Positions 30,523 to 35,626 of a stretch of 35,626 nucleotides of DNA are shown here, piece after piece (within the stretch, counting starts at the first letter, position 1; every line of letters starts with the position of its first letter). Below the pieces are notes generated by a model. It made no database searches. It worked only from the letters and a program-made list of their open reading frames with translations, and was not told the origin of the DNA. Made by a program: the position numbers and the translations under genes. This DNA comes from Acidobacteriota bacterium (GTDB lineage: Bacteria; Acidobacteriota; Aminicenantia; UBA2199), in contig JAHIKI010000097.1 in the NCBI GenBank assembly GCA_018897435.1, forward strand, positions 1 to 35,626, read 5' to 3'.

Positions 30523-31305
30523 TCAGCGGGAATAGCCGCTCATCATGGCCACAAACTTGCCAACCGGCAATTCCACCTCGAAGCGCAATGGCAGCCGGCG
30601 CTCGTCGCCCGAGATCCACAGGAACATGTTCCTGGGCACTTTCTCCCCGCCGGCGCTTTCCACCCGGGGCGCCAGCCGCCAGACCGGTAGCTTTCCCAGC
30701 TCGGTATTCACCGCGGCGCTACGCGTCACCTGGCAGCGCATGGTGAACAGCTTGCCGTTCTCGGTAATCTGAAAGGGGCCGATCGTCCCCGCTTGCAGCG
30801 GCAGGGTGCGCAGGACGTAGAGCCAGGAGAGGATGTCGAGCACTCCGGACGCGGCGGGGAACACTTTTTTTTGTTCGGTTTTTGTCAGGTAGGTGTAGTG
30901 GATGTGCCCGGCTTTGCGGTCGAAGTGGGTGAATTTCTGGCGCACCCGCGATTTTTCCCGGCTGTACATCGACGACTTTTGCGGCAATAGGGATGCCTCC
31001 GCGAGCAGGCTTTCGATCTTGTAATAGACGGGATAGAGCTTGCCGATCAAGGCCGACGGCTTGAGTTCCGCCCGCAGCAGGTAGCAGGGCACCCCGGACA
31101 AAGTCTGCTTTTGGCCGACATCCAAAGTCATGGTGGCGGCCGAGACCTGGTCGGACCACGAGATGGTGAGGGTGATCCGCTCGCCGGAGCGGAACGGGAC
31201 CGGCTTTCCAGCTGCGACCGCGAACGAGGACAAGGCACCTAACACCAGCAGCCAAAGGACACTATAGGTTCTCAATCTGACCCTACTCTCGTTAGTTCGC
31301 TCCAT
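30523..31305 (-). CDS. DUF3108-domain secreted or periplasmic protein
   Basis: About 260 residues. The start at 31305 is set by GAGGAGG five to six bases upstream; the frame is open to 31455, but the extra 50 residues lie in AT-rich leader. An N-terminal signal peptide (LWLLVLGALSSFAVAAG, about 17-33) is followed by a DUF3108 domain: FRSGERITLTISWSDQVSAATMTLDVG, YYKIESLLAEASLLPQKSSMYSREK, the DILSWLYVLRTLPLQAG helix (conserved D--S--Y-LR) and a closing LPLRFEVELPVGKFVAMMSGY. The biochemical role is unknown; members are periplasmic or outer-membrane-associated beta-rich proteins. It is a single gene between the hairpin repeat and a broken regulator. Confidence 0.87.
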   Translation of the reverse strand: MERTNESRVRLRTYSVLWLLVLGALSSFAVAAGKPVPFRSGERITLTISWSDQVSAATMTLDVGQKQTLSGVPCYLLRAELKPSALIGKLYPVYYKIESLLAEASLLPQKSSMYSREKSRVRQKFTHFDRKAGHIHYTYLTKTEQKKVFPAASGVLDILSWLYVLRTLPLQAGTIGPFQITENGKLFTMRCQVTRSAAVNTELGKLPVWRLAPRVESAGGEKVPRNMFLWISGDERRLPLRFEVELPVGKFVAMMSGYSR

Positions 31306-31616
31306 TTTTTCCTCCTCTACCCGAGTAGAACCTGAACAGCGACCCCGAAAGGAAGCATAATACAGTAATTTTTGCAACCGGGGAAACACATGAAATAATC
31401 GATTTTCCCCTTCAATTGCATTTTGACGAAAATTCACAAAAAAGTCAACAGGCAAAACCCCTTTGCATTCTTCAAAATATCAAAGTTTCATCAAACAATG
31501 CCTATAATCGAATTATGATAGAATTGTGATCACTTACATATGAAGAAGTAGATCACCAAGGGCTTTTGTTCGGTTTTCCAAATGCCGGAGCGGCAAGCCG
31601 TACGATCCCGAAGGCG
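31306..31616. other. Intergenic leader region, no gene
   Basis: About 310 bp between the DUF3108 start and the end of the broken regulator. It is AT-rich (31370-31530) and no coding or repeat family is recognised. A TATTAT -10-like word on the minus strand at 31357-31362 has no good -35 partner at the usual distance. The region probably holds the DUF3108 promoter, but I cannot locate it. Confidence 0.4.
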
Positions 31617-34416
31617 CTACTTGACCTGGAGGTTCTTGAACAGGGTGAGCAGCTGGGCGCGGTTCTTGACGCCGATCTTCTGGTAGATATTGTAGACATG
31701 GTTCTTCACCGTGCCCATGGCGATGAAGAGCGCATCCTCTATCTCCTTGTTGCTCTTGCCTTTCAGCAGCAGATAGATGATCTCTTTTTCCCGCTGCGAT
31801 ATCGCGTATTTTTCAAAATATTTCTCCATGGCCACCTCGGTTCTGATCCGTGCCGCCATGCGCCGCGTACGGCTGTGGTTCCAAGCGACGAAAGCATACA
31901 GCAAGAAAACGACGCCAGCACGCGGAACCACCAACTCTGCCACCAGGGCGGCCGCATTTCAATGGCCAAAGCGGCCCCCGTTTCATTCCAGACGCCGTGG
32001 TTGTTCGATCCCTTGACGCGGAAGACATAACGTCCCGGACGCAGGTTGCTCACCGTGATCTCGTGGCGGTTGCCGATTTCGATCCAATCATCGCTCATCC
32101 TCTCGATCTTGTACGCGTACTGGTTGCGCCGGGAATCGGAAAAGGAAAGGGCGGCAAAAGCGAACGAGATGGTCCGGTCCTAGGGTCCCAGCTTCAGCGT
32201 TTTCATGCGCTTGAAGTCTCCGGAAAAGGCCTGGCCACTGTTAAAGATCTTTACATCGGTGATGGCCAGCGGCGGCACATGGGGATTGACTTTGATTTTT
32301 TCGGGGAAAAAAGACGTCAGCCCGTTGAAAGAGCCGAAAAACATTTCGTTGTCCGCGGCTTTATAATAGGACCCCGGCAGGAATTCGTTGCCTTGCAGGC
32401 CATCTTGGACGGTGAAACTCCTGAAGGTCTTGTCACGAGGATCAAATTGGCATAGGCCGCGGTTGGTATTCATCCACAGGTTGCCATGTTGGTCTTCCAG
32501 CAAACCCAGGATGTCATTATTGGCCAAGCCGTCTTCCGTGGTGAAGCGGATGAATTGGCCGCTTTCCCGGTCAAATTGGTTCAGGCCGCCGCTGTGGGTG
32601 CCGATCCAGAATTGCCTGCGGCGGTCTTCCAGCAAGCAAAATATCTTATCGCAGCTTAAACTGGTGGAATCATTGTCGCGATGGCGGTACGTTTTGAGAA
32701 AAACGCCGCGATCCGGATCAAAACGGCTCAATCCTCCCCCGTAGGTTCCGATCCACATCACGCCAAGGCTGTCCTGGCAAATTGCCGTAATGTAATCACA
32801 GCCGATGGTTTTAGCCAGCAGCGACTCATTGCGGTAGACGGTGAAAGTTCCCCGCGAGCGGTCGAACAGGTTCAAACCGTTCTGGGTGCCGACCCACAGC
32901 CGGCCATAACGGTCTTCCCATAAAGCAGTAACCCGGTTATCGCTCAAGCTTACCGCAGTCTGGCTGTGCGGGTAATAACCGCGGAAAAAGTTCTTCTCTA
33001 TATCATAGGCATGCAAACCCCTGTTGGTCCCCAGCCACAATATCTGGTCGCTGTCGAGCAGCAGGGCCGAAATGATCGTTTCTTTGGTTTCCCGGAAATT
33101 GCCGGGAAGAGAGACAACGGTTACTTTTTCGTCCAAACCGCGGCTGAATTTGATCAAGCCGTTTTTGTAGGTTCCGAGCCACAGGTTGCCGCCGCCATCC
33201 TGGGACACCGCTGTAACCCGAAAACTACCGAATTTCTTCTCTTGGCTTACGATTTCAAGACCGTAGGAAGCGAACTGCTGGGTTTTCAGATCATACTTGG
33301 AAATTCCGCTTAACGTGCCAGTCCAGACAACATCCTCCGGATCCTGGTAAATGGAAATGATAAAGCGGTTTGGCAGCAAGCGTTTGGGAATGGCGCCGGC
33401 CCGGAAATACAATTCGATCATGTTCATGCCGGGAAAAACATAGATTCCCGACTCGGTGGCGACCCAGACTCTGTCCTGGGTATCGCGGAAGAATTGGAAG
33501 ATTCGGCTGCGGTACAAGTGCGGAAGTATAGCGACGGATTCCACATTAAAATTGAAAGTTCCGTTTTGTTTATCGAAGCGGACCAAACCCGCTTCGGTAC
33601 CCAGCCACAAGGTTCCTTTGCCGTCTTCGAAGATGGCGTTGATTTGATTGTGCTGCGAGGCGTTGCGATCATCGCGACGGCTCTGGAAACGGCTGAAGGT
33701 TTCCTGGCCGCTGTCAAAACGATACAAACCATTGCCGGTCCCGATCCAAATGATACCGCTTTTATCCTGATGCAAACTATAAACAGTGTTCTGACTGTCA
33801 ACCTCGGAGGGATCTCGCGCATTCAGGTAACGGGTAAAAACACGGCTCCGGCTGGCGAATTTGTTTAAACCGTTGTCCGTACCGATCCAGAACAAGCCGT
33901 CCCCGGCCGGCAGGATGACGCGCACGGAATTATCGCTCAAGCTGCCAGAGTCGCCGGGAATGGAGCGGAAACAAGTGAACTTTTCCCGGATGGGGTCAAA
34001 ATGATTGAGGCCGCCGCCGCTGGTACCAATCCAAAAAGAGCCATCGTCGTCCATAACCATATTGTTAACCGAGTCATGACTCAGACAGTTGTCGTCGCGG
34101 AAGCTGTGTTTGTAGATTTTAAAATTGTACCCGTCATAGCGGTTCAATCCGCCATGACTGCCGAACCACATGAAACGGTTCCGGTCCTGAAGGATGCAGG
34201 TGACCGTGTTCTGGGACAAGCCGTCTTCAATGGAAATGTGCTGAAACCCGGACTGCCGGAATCGGCCCAAAGATTCAGAAAAGAAATTGCAGCAAGCAGC
34301 AGCCACAAACATTTTTGGCCCAGGTGCCCGCAGCGCGTTCTACCCCAAGGAAGCGGGGTTCGCTTCGGCCGCTTTATCCGCAAGCCCCGACTGGCAATTT
34401 TTATTTTGATTCTCAT
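31617..34416 (-). pseudogene. Propeller/Y_Y_Y/LuxR regulator, broken by a stop and two frameshifts
   Basis: One gene in pieces. A signal peptide (KCLWLLLAAISFLNLWADSG) begins at 34416. Near 34250 the frame shifts into the long propeller part (to 32180), with many repeats of the two-component-regulator type (ISIEDGLSQNTVTCILQD, WIGTDNGLNKF, LWLGTEAGLVRF and so on). The frame ends LKLGP-TAG at 32180. After the TAG the same frame continues with a Y_Y_Y domain (LRPGRYVFRVKGSNNHGVWNE, PPWWQSWWFRVL). Near 31920 it shifts again to a TM segment (VVFLLYAFVAW) and a LuxR HTH (ISQREKEIIYLLLKGKSNKEIEDALFIAMGTVKNHVYNIYQKIGVKNRAQL). Intact it would be a membrane sensor-regulator of about 930 residues. Each shift equals one missing base, so sequencing error is possible. 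Confidence 0.85.
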
Positions 34417-34606
34417 GGCTGCGTGAATGGTAAGTATATCATCCCTATAGACGTTTTAAATAGGAATTATATTTCATTTTAATAAAAAAAGAACCTATAG
34501 AACTTTAGTCATGAATTCATAAATATGACTTTTTACCCATTTTAACTGCTGGTTTTTCACGTTATATATGATTGAAAACCATGACAAACGACAAGAGGAG
34601 ATTTTC

Positions 34607-35026
34607 ATGAAACAAAAAGCGCAAAACAGTGCCGCTGAAATTGAGTTGGACGCACTCTCCGAGATGCCCGATTTTATCAGGACTTACGCGCAAGCATGGA
34701 TACAGCCGCAAAGTCAGGGATCTGCCCGCACAGTTCCAGAAGCGACAAAATCCCTGGAAAAGATCAAAGAATCGCTGGTCTTTGCCTACCTGGTCGCCAA
34801 CCTGAACTTTAAAAATCTCCCCTTGAAGTCATTCATGGACAGTTTCGAAAAAAAATTATTGCTCGCTTGTTTGCGCCTGACCGGCGGCAATCAGAAAAAT
34901 GCCGCTGCCGTCATGAGCATCAAACCCACTGTCCTCTTTGAAAAAATGCGCAAGCACGGCATCAGCAGAAAACAATTCCAATTGCCCGGAGCGTGGGGCG
35001 CGTCGCATTCGAATCTGCAGGATTAG
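34607..35026 (+). CDS. Fis-type HTH protein
   Basis: About 139 residues. The last 60 residues are a Fis/NtrC C-terminal-type HTH: LPLKSFMDSFEKKLLLACLRLTGGNQKNAAAVMSIKPTVLFEKMRKHGI, with the GNQ--AA----- recognition pattern. The N-terminal part is short and has no receiver or AAA+ domain, so it would bind DNA as a small regulator without phosphorylation input. GAGGAG about seven bases before the ATG at 34607 sets the start; an earlier ATG at 34568 lacks a ribosome site. It is divergent from the broken propeller regulator, with a 190-bp AT-rich intergenic region where I cannot identify a specific promoter. Confidence 0.85.
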   Translation: MKQKAQNSAAEIELDALSEMPDFIRTYAQAWIQPQSQGSARTVPEATKSLEKIKESLVFAYLVANLNFKNLPLKSFMDSFEKKLLLACLRLTGGNQKNAAAVMSIKPTVLFEKMRKHGISRKQFQLPGAWGASHSNLQD

Positions 35027-35105
35027 CAATATTTCTATTTTAGCCGTTCAGTAAAAATACCTTTCCCCACACTTTGCGGCTTCGCTCATGCCCGGGGCGG
35101 GAGTA

Positions 35106-35626
35106 TCAAAGCAGCGGTTTTTCCGCTTCCATGAATTGAACTCCCAATTCCCGCGCATCCGTGCCCAAATTCATGGCTTTAATATTGAAAGTGGGATATA
35201 CCCTGATCTCTAAAAAACCTTCCTGCCCGCGCGGCAGTTGGATTTTTTTGAGCTGGTTTTTAATAAAAACCACCCGTTGAAACAATTTCCCGCGCCAAAA
35301 CAACGTCATCACCATGTTCTCTTTTTGCAACCAACTTTGCGGAGCCTCGCAAAAAAAAGCGAAATCCCGCACGGCATCGGCAGTAAAATATTTTCCGGCC
35401 GCCCTGCCCGTCCAGGAAAATGTACCGCGCTCGTTTTTTTCGCGCGGCCAAAATCCATAATCGTAGGCAACGCCTTTTTGCCCGGTCAATGTCTTGGGAT
35501 GCAGGGCCGCAAAATCCGCCACATTGAAGGCGATAAAGACTGCCACGACAGCCCACAGCAAAGCAGGCTTAAGCCCCGGCTCCGGCGCACCCTGGCAATC
35601 ACTCACGGCCAGGAAGATCCAGAACA
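35106..35626 (-). CDS. C-terminal part of a membrane protein (partial)
   Basis: The frame runs to the window edge. It reads FWIFLAVSDCQGAPEPGL, then a membrane segment (LWAVVAVFIAFNVADFAAL, about 30-48 from the edge) and a soluble C-terminal domain of about 120 residues (RGTFSWTGRAAGKYF, WLQKENMVMTLFWRGKLFQRVVF, GFLEIRVYPTFN). A hydrophobic segment before the linker and a trailing periplasmic-type domain fit the end of an O-antigen ligase or polymerase-like protein. That is inferred from shape only. A GTG at 35606 is probably internal, not the start, because the upstream codons FWIFLAV continue a membrane helix. Confidence 0.7.
   Translation of the reverse strand, partial: FWIFLAVSDCQGAPEPGLKPALLWAVVAVFIAFNVADFAALHPKTLTGQKGVAYDYGFWPREKNERGTFSWTGRAAGKYFTADAVRDFAFFCEAPQSWLQKENMVMTLFWRGKLFQRVVFIKNQLKKIQLPRGQEGFLEIRVYPTFNIKAMNLGTDARELGVQFMEAEKPLL

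Overview
Organism and overall character. The window looks like chromosomal DNA of an uncultured, moderate-GC Gram-negative-type bacterium. A Wzx/Wzy-type surface-polysaccharide locus, a Wzz-like two-TM protein, DUF3108 and Yip1 membrane proteins, a two-component-regulator-type beta-propeller protein with a LuxR output, four-helix-bundle proteins and many low-complexity intergenic repeats together remind me of Candidatus Aminicenantes or other Acidobacteriota-like lineages. That placement is an inference from gene style, not from a marker gene. No rRNA, tRNA or CRISPR array was seen.

Region 1 (about 0.3-16.8 kb, all minus strand, plus rmlB at 19.7-20.8 kb): an O-antigen/exopolysaccharide cluster. 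In transcription order (high to low coordinate) it holds rmlB, a UDP-FucNAc 2-epimerase (fnlC type), an RmlC-like protein, a WlbA/WbpB-type oxidoreductase, a WbpI-type 2-epimerase, a Wzx flippase, a glycosyltransferase, a Wzy-like polymerase, a GT4 enzyme, GDP-L-fucose synthase, a WbuB-like GT4 enzyme, a WbpK-like SDR, a WbpL/WecA-like initiating transferase, and a second polymerase-like protein carrying three tandem extracytoplasmic repeats. Scattered between them are remnants of genes from the same kinds of pathway: an rmlB tail, an fnlA tail still in ATGA overlap with fnlC, an rmlC tail and a DegT aminotransferase start. The locus has been cut and rejoined repeatedly. No single sugar-nucleotide pathway (L-Rha, L-Fuc, L-FucNAc, GlcNAc3NAcA/ManNAc3NAcA type) is complete here.

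Region 2 (about 17-27.8 kb, minus strand): a repeat-rich accessory island. It contains a four-helix-bundle protein inside tandem hairpin-forming repeats, an internally shortened AlbA_2/HTH protein, remnants of REP-associated (RAYT/Y1) transposases and of GxxExxY genes, and a dense run of toxin-antitoxin-like modules: PIN/VapC pair, two copies of an orphan YgiT zinc-finger gene, HicAB, an AbiEii-type three-gene set, HepT/MntA, and an NTase/HEPN pair with a shortened HEPN. A related repeat of about 116-119 bp flanks most of these genes in direct orientation (22163-22278 and 27677-27795).

Region 3 (27.9-35.6 kb): the first plus-strand gene is a Wzz/PCP-like protein. It is followed by Yip1-family and DUF3108 proteins (minus), a broken propeller/Y_Y_Y/LuxR regulator (one in-frame TAG and two frameshifts), a Fis-type HTH protein (plus) and the C-terminal end of a membrane protein running off the window.

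How the parts work together. WbpL-like, the glycosyltransferases, Wzx, Wzy-like and Wzz-like proteins form a plausible lipid-linked oligosaccharide assembly, flipping and polymerisation route, with some precursors supplied from elsewhere in the genome. The island between the sugar genes and the Wzz-like gene appears to be an insertion hotspot. The least explained element is a long-hairpin repeat of about 180 bp found twice, each time in the same orientation just upstream of a start codon.
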